From Holtiella tumoricola (GTDB lineage: Bacteria; Bacillota; Clostridia; Lachnospirales; Cellulosilyticaceae): a stretch of 64,000 nt of DNA. The notes under the pieces are model-generated. The model had not been told where the DNA came from and ran no database searches. It saw only the letters and a program-made list of their open reading frames with translations. A program made the translations under genes and the position numbers. The DNA lies in NCBI RefSeq assembly GCF_027857615.1, contig NZ_JAQIFT010000074.1, positions 55,755 to 119,754 of the forward strand, read 5' to 3'. Of the stretch, positions 33,981 through 43,454 are shown piece after piece. Every line of letters starts with the position of its first letter. Position 1 is the first letter of the stretch.

Positions 33981-36029
33981 TTAATAATTATTCCACATAC
34001 TTTCTGGAATAAAACAAATCAATACTGGTGCTGAAGAACCATTCGGAAGCATATAAAGTAACTCTTTTTTCTTATCTGGCTGAACTGTCCCTATAGTTAC
34101 AGCATTTTTACCACCATTTAAGTGACCACTTGGTGCAGCAAAGCTACGTCCATTCACCCAGCCGACTGCTCCTTTAAATATATTTCCTCTTGGATTTAAT
34201 AAAATACCAGTATTTTCTTCTGTCGTAATTTGAATATGGTATTTAACACCATAGTTACCTTTATTTACTGCATCCTTACCTGTAAGCGCATCATATCCTG
34301 TAATAAGTTGTTCAATATCTCCTGAAGGTAATCCTAGCATAAGCTTATAAGGCTTACTCTTATCAATGTCTACTGTATAGTAACGATCAGCATTTGGGAA
34401 TGTACCTCTTGTATGTACACCATCATGTGGTAAGTAAGTTAAACCTTCCATATGTTGAAATTCTGTTTTATCACCAACCATAGCAATTGTAATCTTCAAA
34501 GGACTTTGAGAATATAAATCTAACATTCCTGAAATAGTTTGTCCTGTGTACCAGCTTCTATTACCTGTATCATAAAGGTATCTTTTCTCACCTGGTTCTA
34601 ATGTATATTGTTTTTCACGACCTTGCCCAAGTATATCTTGTGTTACTTGTTGCCCAAGATATAATACATCTGTAGAAGGCCCTTTATGACTTTCATTCAT
34701 ATTAATAACTTTTATAGGAAACTCATTAATATTTTCCATTATAATAACAAAGCGTTTTTTACTACCATCTGTTGATGCATTTTTATGATGATATAAAATA
34801 CGACCTTCTCCTTCAAAAGTATCTTCATATAGAATGCCTTTTGTAGGAATAGATTCTGGTGAATTACTCATAAGAAGTGTTGCACCTGTATACGTGGCTC
34901 TTGTTGGTATAATAGCCTCAAAGTTTTGGAAATTAAAGTTATTATAGTTTTCTAGTATATCGCCCATACGACCTTCTGTAAAACGATACATCAATTCACT
35001 CTGCATCACTTTATCTGTTACTTTAACCTCTATACTATATGGTTTACTCCATTTCCCAAAGCTATCTTTAATTTCTAAAGTTACTTTATAAGTGCCTTCT
35101 GAGAAAAGTTTGTAAGGTTTATCTTCATGGATTTGGCTATCCTCTTGTCCCATATACTGATAGGTCCACTTTTCTTCTACAATTTCTTCCCATTCTTCAT
35201 TTTCATAAGTATAATCTTTAAAGAGAATTGGTTCACCTTGGCTATAAGACTCTTTATCTGTTTTTAGCTCAGTAACAACAGGTGCTTGATTAGCAGTAAT
35301 TTTTAGCTCATTGCTTGTCCATTCTCCCCATCTACCTACACTATCTTTTACACGTAAGCTAATGATATTGGTACCTACTTTTAAGTTAGGTTTTAACTCT
35401 TCAAAAGTTTTATATTCTTTAGAATCACCTTGTATTTTCCAAGACTTATCTGTTATTAAATGTCCATCTGGGTCCATACTCTTTTCAACAACATTGAAGT
35501 CTTCTCCCTCAATATAGCTCTCTGCTTCAAATCCAAAATCTGCTACTGGAGGATTATTAAGCCTTTCAATCTCTGTAAGTGGCATTTGTATCTTCATTGT
35601 TTTATTTGAAGCATTATATTGAATGCCTCCACCTATGGCTTCCATAAACCCTTTCATAGGCACCCATGTTTTGTTATCTTTTACAAGTACAGGAGCACTT
35701 AATGGATAGCTTATACCACTTGAAATCAGCTCTTGGTCATCTGCTTTAAAACTATAGATTTTCCCTTCGATATTTACTTCAGTGGTTTTACTCGTACTAT
35801 TCCAAGTTAAGCTTGCTCCTGATATGTTATTTTTGATAAAGTCTGTTGATATGTAATATGTATTATTAAAGTTACGCACTGTTTTATCAGTACTCAAATT
35901 AATTGAGATTTCTTTTACAAGTTCATTGTAACTATTTTGTACGTACTCTATATGTTGCTCACCAAAAGTAGGCATAGTGAGTGCAAATGCACAAACTACA
36001 ATACTCATTAGTAAATTTTTAGCTTTCAT
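33981..36029 (-). CDS. Large secreted protein with stalk and PKD/Ig-like domains
   Basis: 682 residues. Signal peptide (1-23, cut after TFG). Residues about 35-155 form a copper amine oxidase N-terminal-like stalk domain (TYYISTDFIKNN, LTWNSTSKTTEV, TWVPMKGFMEAIGGG, YNASNKTMKIQ). Two PKD/Ig-like modules follow (about 165-250 and 255-345), each ending KDSVGRWGEWTS or KDSFGKWSKPYS. The remaining ~330 residues form a beta-rich region I do not recognise, with LLMSNSPES and DTGNRSWYTGQTISGMLDLYSQSPLKI. Placement at the surface is inferred. It shares its stalk type with the 26957-28084 gene. No sorting motif is seen. Confidence 0.75.
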   Translation of the reverse strand: MKAKNLLMSIVVCAFALTMPTFGEQHIEYVQNSYNELVKEISINLSTDKTVRNFNNTYYISTDFIKNNISGASLTWNSTSKTTEVNIEGKIYSFKADDQELISSGISYPLSAPVLVKDNKTWVPMKGFMEAIGGGIQYNASNKTMKIQMPLTEIERLNNPPVADFGFEAESYIEGEDFNVVEKSMDPDGHLITDKSWKIQGDSKEYKTFEELKPNLKVGTNIISLRVKDSVGRWGEWTSNELKITANQAPVVTELKTDKESYSQGEPILFKDYTYENEEWEEIVEEKWTYQYMGQEDSQIHEDKPYKLFSEGTYKVTLEIKDSFGKWSKPYSIEVKVTDKVMQSELMYRFTEGRMGDILENYNNFNFQNFEAIIPTRATYTGATLLMSNSPESIPTKGILYEDTFEGEGRILYHHKNASTDGSKKRFVIIMENINEFPIKVINMNESHKGPSTDVLYLGQQVTQDILGQGREKQYTLEPGEKRYLYDTGNRSWYTGQTISGMLDLYSQSPLKITIAMVGDKTEFQHMEGLTYLPHDGVHTRGTFPNADRYYTVDIDKSKPYKLMLGLPSGDIEQLITGYDALTGKDAVNKGNYGVKYHIQITTEENTGILLNPRGNIFKGAVGWVNGRSFAAPSGHLNGGKNAVTIGTVQPDKKKELLYMLPNGSSAPVLICFIPESMWNNY

Positions 36030-36130
36030 TAGTAGTCTCCCTCTTGTCTAAATTTGTCTGTTTATAACTAGTTTATCATACTTTTTCTTTACCTAAGTAA
36101 TTTTGAAATAATTGTATTTAAAATGTAATA

Positions 36131-36859
36131 TTATCCAATCAAAAGCATTCCTAAGATAATACCTATAATAGTTGCTACGGTTGTCATACGACCATTCCAT
36201 ATTTTACGTGATTCTGGGATAAGTTCTTCACATACAATATAGAGGATAATTCCAGCAGCTAATCCTAACACTACTGTTATAAAGTCACTTGCTACTTGAC
36301 TCATTACATATCCAATACCTGCTCCTACTGCCATAATTCCCCCTAAAACTAGTGGGATACAGCCTACTACCTTCCCCGAAGTCTTTCCTGCTTTTAGTGG
36401 AATAGCTATGGCAATAGCTTCTGGTATACTATGTATACACATTACAAAAGCAAATTGCATAATTGTTTCAGGCGAAGTCGCTCCTAATGTTCCTAGTGCA
36501 ATACCTTCTGGTATATTATGAATTGCAATCCCTAATATCAGCATTAGTCCAGTATGTGCTGTTTTATTTTGCTTGCCCCCTATACCATTTCCTAATAAAT
36601 CAGTCAGATCCTCTAGGAACAATCCTATTAGAATGCCTATGGCTACACCTATAATCATAAGTGTGGTTTCCCCTGACTTAGTAGCATGAGGTAATACATC
36701 AAAACAAATCATAGCAATCATAATACCTGATGTTGTTCCAAATAGCATTCCTATTAAACGCTTACTTTTGATATCGAATAGATAATAGAGAACAATTCCT
36801 ATTAAAACACCTGAACCTTCAGCTAATAATGCTAATAAGATCATACTCCCAATATTCAT
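36131..36859 (-). CDS. ZIP-family divalent metal transporter
   Basis: 242 residues, eight hydrophobic helices. The diagnostic helices carry GIAIHNIPEGIALGTLGA (about 115-130) and MCIHSIPEAIAIAIPLKAG (about 145-160), whose His and Glu residues bind the metal in ZIP proteins. It probably imports zinc or another divalent cation through the cytoplasmic membrane. The ATG at 36859 has AGGAGG 8 bases upstream; an earlier in-frame GTG overlaps that site. Neighbours are a stalk-domain protein and a DUF4358 lipoprotein, so the context adds little. There is no visible Zur-type box. Confidence 0.88.
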   Translation of the reverse strand: MNIGSMILLALLAEGSGVLIGIVLYYLFDIKSKRLIGMLFGTTSGIMIAMICFDVLPHATKSGETTLMIIGVAIGILIGLFLEDLTDLLGNGIGGKQNKTAHTGLMLILGIAIHNIPEGIALGTLGATSPETIMQFAFVMCIHSIPEAIAIAIPLKAGKTSGKVVGCIPLVLGGIMAVGAGIGYVMSQVASDFITVVLGLAAGIILYIVCEELIPESRKIWNGRMTTVATIIGIILGMLLIG

Positions 36860-36948
36860 CTTGTCCACCTCCTCTTATATATTATGGAGGTGCACACACT
36901 ATTTAGAACCAGTTATAACATAATGCTACCTATCTTTTTCTAGCCCAT

Positions 36949-36997
36949 AAAAAATATCCTCTCAGACTAGTCATACTAGTCTAAGAGGATATTTTTT
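36949..36997. terminator. Terminator after the DUF4358 lipoprotein gene
   Basis: A long near-perfect stem (AAAAAATATCCTCT arms with an inner AGACTAG stem) with T-runs on both strands, just past the stop of the gene at 37008. Confidence 0.85.
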
Positions 36998-37007
36998 ATT
37001 TACTCTA

Positions 37008-37562
37008 TTAGTTCATTGCATTGAAATTTTCTACGATTTGCTCTGCTGATTCACTTACTACAAATAATACTTTATTGCCTTTTATAGCTGTTTTGTAGTT
37101 TTGAACAAGCTCATATTGATCTGGTAAGTATGTTTTCCATTGTTCTGCTAAACCTTGTTGTCTTTTTTCAATTCCTGCCATAACTGCATCTACATCTGCT
37201 TCGTCATTTAATTCGAAGATAGCAATTTCTGTTGCATGTACCATCATCATTGGCATTGATACGTAGTAATCTTTAAGTAAGCTTGTATCAATCCCATAAG
37301 TATCTTTCAACATATCTTCTGTCATTGGCATTGAGCCTGGAAGTTCAATACCTTCTGTAATTTTTGTTACATCTGCTGCTAAAGCTGATTGTTCTTCCTG
37401 TCCTTCACCTGGTACTTCTTCTGGTGTTACCTCTGGTGTCACTTCTGGTGCTACAACCTCTGGTGGTGTTACTGGTTGTTCTGGTGTACTGCTACATCCT
37501 ACAAGTGCGCCTCCGATTGCTAAAGTCATCATCATTGCCATTAATTTTTTATTTATTTTCAT
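37008..37562 (-). CDS. DUF4358 lipoprotein
   Basis: 184 residues. The N-terminus MKINKKLMAMMMTLAIGGALVGCSS is a lipoprotein signal with lipobox LVGC (Cys 23), so it is tethered to the outer face of the membrane. A Pro/Glu/Val-rich linker with PEVTPE repeats (about 30-60) spans the wall, followed by a DUF4358 domain (about 65-184, SLLKDYYVSMPMMMVHATEIAIFELND...KAIKGNKVLFVVSE). The domain is common in Clostridia and lacks a known role. Ribosome site GAGGAGAA. It is a single-gene unit. Confidence 0.85.
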   Translation of the reverse strand: MKINKKLMAMMMTLAIGGALVGCSSTPEQPVTPPEVVAPEVTPEVTPEEVPGEGQEEQSALAADVTKITEGIELPGSMPMTEDMLKDTYGIDTSLLKDYYVSMPMMMVHATEIAIFELNDEADVDAVMAGIEKRQQGLAEQWKTYLPDQYELVQNYKTAIKGNKVLFVVSESAEQIVENFNAMN

Positions 37563-37743
37563 TTTGAATTCTCCTCGTTATACAGTTTAATTGTTTTATA
37601 TGTATTCTTAGACGGGGTATGTTCCAAGAAAGTTCCCATTTTAAACTTGTTATTTTTTTACAACTTAAGCTTTTATCTTTTATAAATACTTTTTCTCTAG
37701 TTATTCCATACTAATTAAGAAATTTAAAGTGAGGTGATACTAA

Positions 37744-37884
37744 ATGGATGAAGCTATTAAAAAGAATATTCCACAACAAGGTTCTCAAAAAAGTAGAAAA
37801 CATAGTGGCCTAGAAAATGACCCAGGCACACAAACAACTGCTTTTAAGAAACATTGGAACAAAAATCCAGAAAATAATCATTAA
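37744..37884 (+). CDS. Small basic hydrophilic protein, 46 aa
   Basis: An unrecognised short frame with GAGGTGATACTAA before the ATG. The peptide is polar and basic (RKHSGLEND, FKKHWNKNPENNH), with no Cys, signal or membrane segment. TTTACA (37657-37662) and TATAAA (37681-37686), 18 apart, could be its promoter, and a very strong terminator follows 37 bases after the stop codon. Small basic proteins of this kind in spore formers can be spore proteins, but it has no SASP signature. It is the only plus-strand gene between 28.1 and 51.6 kb. Confidence 0.5.
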   Translation: MDEAIKKNIPQQGSQKSRKHSGLENDPGTQTTAFKKHWNKNPENNH

Positions 37885-37920
37885 TATTATCATATCCTTG
37901 TTACATTTAAAATTTAGTAT

Positions 37921-37977
37921 TAGGTATATAAAAAAGAGACATAGGGTCATACCCTATGTCTCTTTTTTATATACCTA
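37921..37977. terminator. 57-base perfect inverted repeat, bidirectional terminator
   Basis: Two perfect 27-base arms (37921-37947, 37951-37977) are separated by a three-base loop. A- and T-runs lie within the arms. It serves the plus-strand 46-residue gene and the minus-strand nucleotidase; the nucleotidase stop codon (37975-37977) is inside the arm. Confidence 0.9.
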
Positions 37978-40900
37978 AGCAGCTGGTTTTAATTCTACTT
38001 GTTCTACTTCTGAAGTAATAGGTACAATTCTACCATTTACTTCAATACCTTCTACACCTTTTGTACTAAGGTATTCAATAACTAATTCATCAAGTGCAGA
38101 AAATTCACCCAATGATTTATTACCTTTAAACATTACATAGCCATCTCCACCTGCTGCAATAAAGTCATTAGTTGCTAATTTATAAGTTTTATTTAAATCA
38201 ATTGGTTTTTCATCTACTAATACTTCTACTATACGGTTACCTACAGGTTGTGCTGGGTCAAACTTATAGCTCATACCTGCCACATGTGAGAAAGCACCAT
38301 TAGCTTCTGGATATTTTGCTGCTCCCACTTCTAGGGCATCTTTAATTTCTTGTCCTGTTGCTTCAATCATTACTCCATAGTTTCCAAATGGAAGTACTGT
38401 AATAACTTCTTTCTTTGTAATATCTCCTACATCTATAGATGCACGGATACCACCACCATTAGTAAGAGCTACATCTGCTCCTGTTGCTTCAATAAGTGCA
38501 TTTGTAATAAGATTTCCTAAGTTTGTTTCACCTTTTCTTACAAATTCACGTTCTCCTTGAAGCGCAACTGGTGTTGTGCCTACTACTTCTTCTGTTACTA
38601 CATCAAAATTAGCCTTAAGCTCTTTGATTAAGTCTGATACAGCTTTATCTGCTGTTAAGCCAGCTGCATCTGCTTTTGTAATATGCATCGGAGCCATATC
38701 AAATGTTCCATCTTTCTTAAAGAGAATATTTACTTGCCCTAAATTCTTAGTATATTCTCCTGTTTGAACAATTAATGTGTCATTAACGATCTTACCTTGT
38801 GGCAAGGTTGTATGGCTATGTCCATCTACAATAAGGTCAATGCCTTTTACGTTTCCTGCTACTTTTTCACTTGTAATAGAACTATTACTGTCTAATCCTA
38901 AATGGCATAATGCAACAATAAAGTCTGCTTTTCCTTCTAATTCTTTAACCATCTTCTGGGCAGCTTTACTTGGATCTTCAAATGTAAGTCCTTCTACATT
39001 TTTTGGATGTGTCATAATTGTTGTATCTGGTGTTTCAAGCCCAAATATAGCTACTTTCTTACCTGCTACTTCTTTAATGATGTAAGGAGTTAAAATATCA
39101 TCATTTCCTTTAGTTACATTCGCACTAAGGACTGGGAACTCTAACATCTTATCAAGTTCAATAAGTCTTTCATAACCATAGTTAAAATCATGATTACCTG
39201 CTACCATAGCATCATATCCTAATGCATTCATTACCTTTGTCATTGCTTCGCCCTTTGTTGTCGTGATAAGTGGCAAACCATGAAGTGTATCTCCACCATC
39301 TAAAAGAAGCACATGATCTTTTCCGTATCTTGTTCTTAATTGATTTACTTTGTCTGCTACTTTAGCAAATCCCATTCCATCACTTGATGTTTCTTCAATT
39401 CTTGTATGACTATCATTTGTATGAATGACTGTCATAAAGTCTGTATAGGTTGGATGTAATCCTGCTTGAATAAGGTCTAATTCTGTTACAGCTCCAACAT
39501 TTACTGTTCTACCATCAGCTGATGTTGGAAGTACAATTGTACCATTGTTAATAGCTTCTACTGCTATTTTTCTAAGTTCCAGATTCCATTCATTCCCTAC
39601 TATTTTCCAATTATTATCTGCTACTGGAGTAATTGTACCTTCTTTTTCAATATACTCTTTAATGTAAGTTCTAAGTGCTTTTGGATCTGATGTGAAATAA
39701 GGTGTTCCACTAATAATCTTTTCACCACTTGGCCCAATTCCACTATAACGATAGTCATTAATCGCTAATTTAAGTACTATATCATCTGCTAAAGGTTCCC
39801 CTTTATACATAACATCTTTAATACGGCTACCAACTGGCTCACTAATATCTACTGTATAATCTACACCTTGGAACATATCATAAGCGTACACACGAATATT
39901 AGGATTAAAGCTGATTGTTAAATCGCCTGGTTTAAATGTGTTGTAATAAGATACAGACCATTCCATATAATTTTTAAGTTCTTTACCTGTTACTTCAATA
40001 CCTACTAATGTATTTGCATATTGATAAATATCAAATACATTAGCAAAGTTTAATTCACCTTTTGGTAGGTTTGCTGATGGTTTAAATAATGCTGCTGCTG
40101 CAACATCAGCTCCTGTTGCTTCTAATTGAACATTATTGATAAGGTCAATGAGACCTGTATCTTTAATTTGAGCTTCTGGAATACCTTTTACTTCGGAAGC
40201 TGGATGGAAGTCTTCTGTTGCCACCCCAATAGTATTTTCTAAAAATGCTTTTGTTTCTTTATCATAAGGTGCCGCTACTTTTGTTGCACCTTCGTCAGCT
40301 GTATAATCTGCAAGTTTCAAAATAGTTGTTTGCTTATCTGTAACTTTCTTTGTATCTTTATTGATTGTTAAGTCAAAACGAACAACTTCTCTGTCTTTAT
40401 AAGGTGCTGCTACAAGCACACCATTAATATTTTCATTGACTGTGATATGGTCATGCCCAACTAAGAAAGCATCTATCTCTGGACATCTTTCTGCCACTAA
40501 TCTTGCAGCATCTCCTCCATCTTGTTCATGTCTTGAATCAAGACCAGCATGAGCTGTAGCAATAATAACATCTACTTGTTCTTTCTCTTTTAAAATCTTA
40601 ACATATTTTTGGGCTTCATCAGCCATATGCTTAAACTCTAAGTCCTTAACACCTTCCTTATTTGCATCCCATGATGGAACTGAAGGTACAGTAAGCCCAA
40701 GTACACCAACTTTTACACCGTCAAATTCTTTTACTATGTATGGTGTAGCAAAGTTTTCTCCTGTAGCTTTCTTATAAATATTAGCTGAAAGAATAGGGAA
40801 TTTAGCTTCTTTTTTAAGTTTTTCAATCATAGGAACACCAAAATTAAATTCATGGTTTCCTAGTGTCATGCTATCATATCCAATGTAGTTCATCATATCC

Positions 40901-41241
40901 ATTACTGGATTAGGCTTAGATAAATCTGTATTGTATAAGTCATCTGTCATAATGGTTCCTTGAATTGTATCACCATTATCAATTACTAATGTATTAGGAT
41001 TCTCCGTGCGTGTTTGTTTAACCAATGTTGCAGTTCTAGCAAATCCACTATTTTCATAGTCTTTTGCTGCTTCGTACACATAACTTGTCAAATTACCATG
41101 CATGTCACTTGTGCCCAAAATCGTAAGCTTAACTTCTGTACTGCCAGGTGTTGCTGCTTTTACATAAGTTGGTATAATCATTGCAAAAGCCATGACTAAA
41201 GATAGTAAAAAGCTCAAACCTTTCCTTGTACTTTTTTTCAT
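37975..41241 (-). CDS. Secreted tandem 5'-nucleotidase / cyclic phosphodiesterase
   Basis: 1088 residues, two complete UshA/CpdB-like units in one chain. Signal peptide (1-29, YVKAAT). Unit 1 (about 35-530): metallophosphatase domain with LGTSDMHGNL, DNGDTIQG, LGNHEFNFG, ATAHAG and VGHDH, followed by a 5'-nucleotidase C-terminal domain. Unit 2 (about 590-1075): IHTNDSHTR, DGGDTLHG, AGNHDFNYG, CHLGLD, DGHSHT, and a second C-terminal domain with GIRASIDVGDI and AAGGDGY. All metal-ligand motifs look intact in both, so both may work. It would release phosphate from nucleotides outside the cell. There is no SLH or LPXTG anchor. A promoter and a possible Pho box lie upstream. Confidence 0.92.
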   Translation of the reverse strand: MKKSTRKGLSFLLSLVMAFAMIIPTYVKAATPGSTEVKLTILGTSDMHGNLTSYVYEAAKDYENSGFARTATLVKQTRTENPNTLVIDNGDTIQGTIMTDDLYNTDLSKPNPVMDMMNYIGYDSMTLGNHEFNFGVPMIEKLKKEAKFPILSANIYKKATGENFATPYIVKEFDGVKVGVLGLTVPSVPSWDANKEGVKDLEFKHMADEAQKYVKILKEKEQVDVIIATAHAGLDSRHEQDGGDAARLVAERCPEIDAFLVGHDHITVNENINGVLVAAPYKDREVVRFDLTINKDTKKVTDKQTTILKLADYTADEGATKVAAPYDKETKAFLENTIGVATEDFHPASEVKGIPEAQIKDTGLIDLINNVQLEATGADVAAAALFKPSANLPKGELNFANVFDIYQYANTLVGIEVTGKELKNYMEWSVSYYNTFKPGDLTISFNPNIRVYAYDMFQGVDYTVDISEPVGSRIKDVMYKGEPLADDIVLKLAINDYRYSGIGPSGEKIISGTPYFTSDPKALRTYIKEYIEKEGTITPVADNNWKIVGNEWNLELRKIAVEAINNGTIVLPTSADGRTVNVGAVTELDLIQAGLHPTYTDFMTVIHTNDSHTRIEETSSDGMGFAKVADKVNQLRTRYGKDHVLLLDGGDTLHGLPLITTTKGEAMTKVMNALGYDAMVAGNHDFNYGYERLIELDKMLEFPVLSANVTKGNDDILTPYIIKEVAGKKVAIFGLETPDTTIMTHPKNVEGLTFEDPSKAAQKMVKELEGKADFIVALCHLGLDSNSSITSEKVAGNVKGIDLIVDGHSHTTLPQGKIVNDTLIVQTGEYTKNLGQVNILFKKDGTFDMAPMHITKADAAGLTADKAVSDLIKELKANFDVVTEEVVGTTPVALQGEREFVRKGETNLGNLITNALIEATGADVALTNGGGIRASIDVGDITKKEVITVLPFGNYGVMIEATGQEIKDALEVGAAKYPEANGAFSHVAGMSYKFDPAQPVGNRIVEVLVDEKPIDLNKTYKLATNDFIAAGGDGYVMFKGNKSLGEFSALDELVIEYLSTKGVEGIEVNGRIVPITSEVEQVELKPAA

Positions 41242-41318
41242 TTTGTAACCCCCTATATTTTGGTAATTTTAGTCCTACAGTATATGTATATTACTATTTA
41301 GGACTATCATTCATAATA

Positions 41319-41346
41319 ATTGTAACATATTTAACATTTTAATCAA
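41319..41346 (-). promoter_or_regulatory. Promoter and possible PhoP box of the nucleotidase gene
   Basis: TTGATT (41341-41346) and TACAAT (41319-41324), 16 apart on the minus strand. Between the two boxes the plus strand reads GTAACA-TAT-TTAACA (41322-41336), like a PhoP repeat. An 8-base dyad (TAGTCCTA 41270-41277, TAGGACTA 41299-41306) lies in the leader. Confidence 0.4.
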
Positions 41347-41434
41347 AATATATTATAATTTTCTTTAAATTTATTTCACATTAACTTAATATTTATCTTC
41401 ATTCTAATTTTTATCTTTGATTAAGTTATTTACA

Positions 41435-41471
41435 TAAAAAAAGCTGCTGCACTAAGTGCAACAGCTTTTTT
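41435..41471 (-). terminator. Terminator after prfA
   Basis: AAGCTG(T/C)TGCACT arms with T-run on the minus strand, just past the prfA stop. Confidence 0.85.
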
Positions 41472-41477
41472 ATATTA

Positions 41478-42551
41478 TTATTCGTTTGTTACGAGTTTAA
41501 GTTTTTCTGTTTGATCCACAGTTGTAAGTGTATCAACAATTTCTTCTAAGTCACCATCAAGGATAGTATCTAATCTGTGTAATGTAAGACCTACACGGTG
41601 ATCTGTTACTCGCCCTTGTGGGAAGTTATAAGTACGGATACGTTCACTACGGTCACCTGTACCTACTTGGCTTTTCTTTTCTGCTGCCATTTCTGCATGT
41701 TGCTTAGCTTGTTCCATATCATAGAGTCTAGCACGTAATACTTTAAGTGCTTTTTCTTTATTTTTAAGCTGTGATTTTTCATCTTGGCAAGATACAACAA
41801 GACCTGTTGGAACGTGTGTTGCACGTACAGCAGAGTCTGTTGTATTTACACACTGACCACCATTACCAGATGCTCTAAATACGTCAATACGTACATCATT
41901 CATGTTAAGTTCTACATCTACCTCTTCTGCCTCTGGTAAGATTGCTACTGTAACTGTTGATGTATGGATACGTCCACCTGACTCTGTTGATGGGATACGT
42001 TGCACACGATGTACGCCACTTTCATACTTAAGTTTAGAATATACACCTTGCCCTTTAATCATAAAGATAACTTCTTTGAATCCACCGATACCACTTTCGT
42101 TAACTTCCATAAGCTCTGTTTTCCATTTTTGACGTTCTGCATAACGATTGTACATACGGTAAAGGTCAGCTGCAAATAATGCTGCTTCATCTCCACCTGC
42201 ACCACCACGAATCTCTACGATAACGTTTTTCTCGTCATTAGGGTCCTTTGGAAGAAGTAAAAGTTTGATTTCATTTTCCAGTGGTTCAACACGTTTTTTG
42301 TTTTCTGAAAGCTCTTCTTTTACAAGTTCTCTAAAATCATCGTCTAACTTGTCTTCAAGCATCATTAATGCATCTTCAATTGCTGCTAACGTATCTTTAT
42401 ACTCTTTATATTTTTCCACAATAGGTCTTAAATCACTGTGTTCTTTCATCAGTTTTTGCCATCTGTCTTGGTCTGCAATAACCATTGGATCGCTGATCAT
42501 TTCACCTATGTCTTCAAATTTTTGTACCAGATCTTCTAACTGATCAAACAT
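41478..42551 (-). CDS. prfA: Peptide chain release factor 1
   Basis: 357 residues, typical for RF1. The GGQ loop that triggers peptide release is in GNGGQCVNTTDSAVR (near residue 235), and the stop-codon recognition tripeptide is the PST of RIPSTESGGRIHTS (near 188), which marks RF1 (UAA/UAG), not RF2. The glutamine of GGQ is methylated by PrmC, whose gene is directly upstream (22-base gap). Ribosome site GAGGTGAATGA. It is the last gene of the rho-rpmE-DUF1385-prmC-prfA row. Confidence 0.98.
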   Translation of the reverse strand: MFDQLEDLVQKFEDIGEMISDPMVIADQDRWQKLMKEHSDLRPIVEKYKEYKDTLAAIEDALMMLEDKLDDDFRELVKEELSENKKRVEPLENEIKLLLLPKDPNDEKNVIVEIRGGAGGDEAALFAADLYRMYNRYAERQKWKTELMEVNESGIGGFKEVIFMIKGQGVYSKLKYESGVHRVQRIPSTESGGRIHTSTVTVAILPEAEEVDVELNMNDVRIDVFRASGNGGQCVNTTDSAVRATHVPTGLVVSCQDEKSQLKNKEKALKVLRARLYDMEQAKQHAEMAAEKKSQVGTGDRSERIRTYNFPQGRVTDHRVGLTLHRLDTILDGDLEEIVDTLTTVDQTEKLKLVTNE

Positions 42552-42572
42552 TCATTCACCTCATTAAAAAAA

Positions 42573-43454
42573 TTATATTTTAGTACCAATAACAACACGA
42601 TCACGATGTGCTAAGTCTTGGATTAATTGAACATCTTTAAAGCCTTCTTGTTCTAAAATAGCACATACATCTTTTCCTTGTAAATAACCTATTTCATAAG
42701 CTAATAATCCATTAGGTTTTAAATACTTTTTACCCTCTTTTGTAATTTCACGATAGAACCTTAGCCCATCCCCTTCATCAGTTAAGGCTTTACGTGGTTC
42801 AAATTCTTTTACCTCTTGCATTAGCCCCTTACATTCTTCAAAAGTAATATACGGTGGATTGGAAACGATTAAATCTAAACTCTCTTCTTCTCCATCATAA
42901 TCTGCAAACACATCACTTTTCAAGAGGGTAATACGTTCTTGTAAATTATGTTTTTTAATATTTTTATCTGCTACATCTAAGGCATTCTGACAAATATCTA
43001 TTCCTTCTAATATAAGTCCATCTATATAATGTGCTAAAGAAACACTAATACACCCAGACCCTACACCTACTTCAACTGCTTTTGCTAACTTATGTGTTTT
43101 GCTATAGTTTATGATAGCCTCAATAAGACTTTCTGTGTCTTGTCTCGGGATAAGTACGCGTTCATCTACATAAAACTCTAATCCCATAAATTCTTGATTA
43201 TTTGTAATATACTGAAGAGGTGTACCACCAGCACGTCTTGCTATCATATACATAAAAGATTCTTTTAAATGCTCTGTCATTCGTTCATTCCCATGTAGCA
43301 AAAGTTCACTCATATTGCAGTGTAATACATGAAGAGCAAGTAATCTTGCATCGATTGTTGCATCAGGTTTATTATAGCTCATAAGTACGTCTCTACCTAA
43401 TGCTATCATCTGATTAACAGTTGCATCTTTTAGTTGTTCCCTCGCTATGTTCAT
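42573..43454 (-). CDS. prmC: Release factor glutamine methyltransferase
   Basis: 293 residues. An N-terminal helical domain is followed by a class I methyltransferase fold: AVEVGVGSGCISVSLA (SAM loop, near 125-140), GIDICQNALDVA, and the glutamine-binding NPPY in IVSNPPYITFEE near 195. It methylates the GGQ glutamine of release factors, which speeds termination. It overlaps the end of the DUF1385 gene by 41 bases and stands next to its substrate gene prfA. AAAAGGAG precedes the ATG. Confidence 0.96.
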   Translation of the reverse strand: MNIAREQLKDATVNQMIALGRDVLMSYNKPDATIDARLLALHVLHCNMSELLLHGNERMTEHLKESFMYMIARRAGGTPLQYITNNQEFMGLEFYVDERVLIPRQDTESLIEAIINYSKTHKLAKAVEVGVGSGCISVSLAHYIDGLILEGIDICQNALDVADKNIKKHNLQERITLLKSDVFADYDGEEESLDLIVSNPPYITFEECKGLMQEVKEFEPRKALTDEGDGLRFYREITKEGKKYLKPNGLLAYEIGYLQGKDVCAILEQEGFKDVQLIQDLAHRDRVVIGTKI

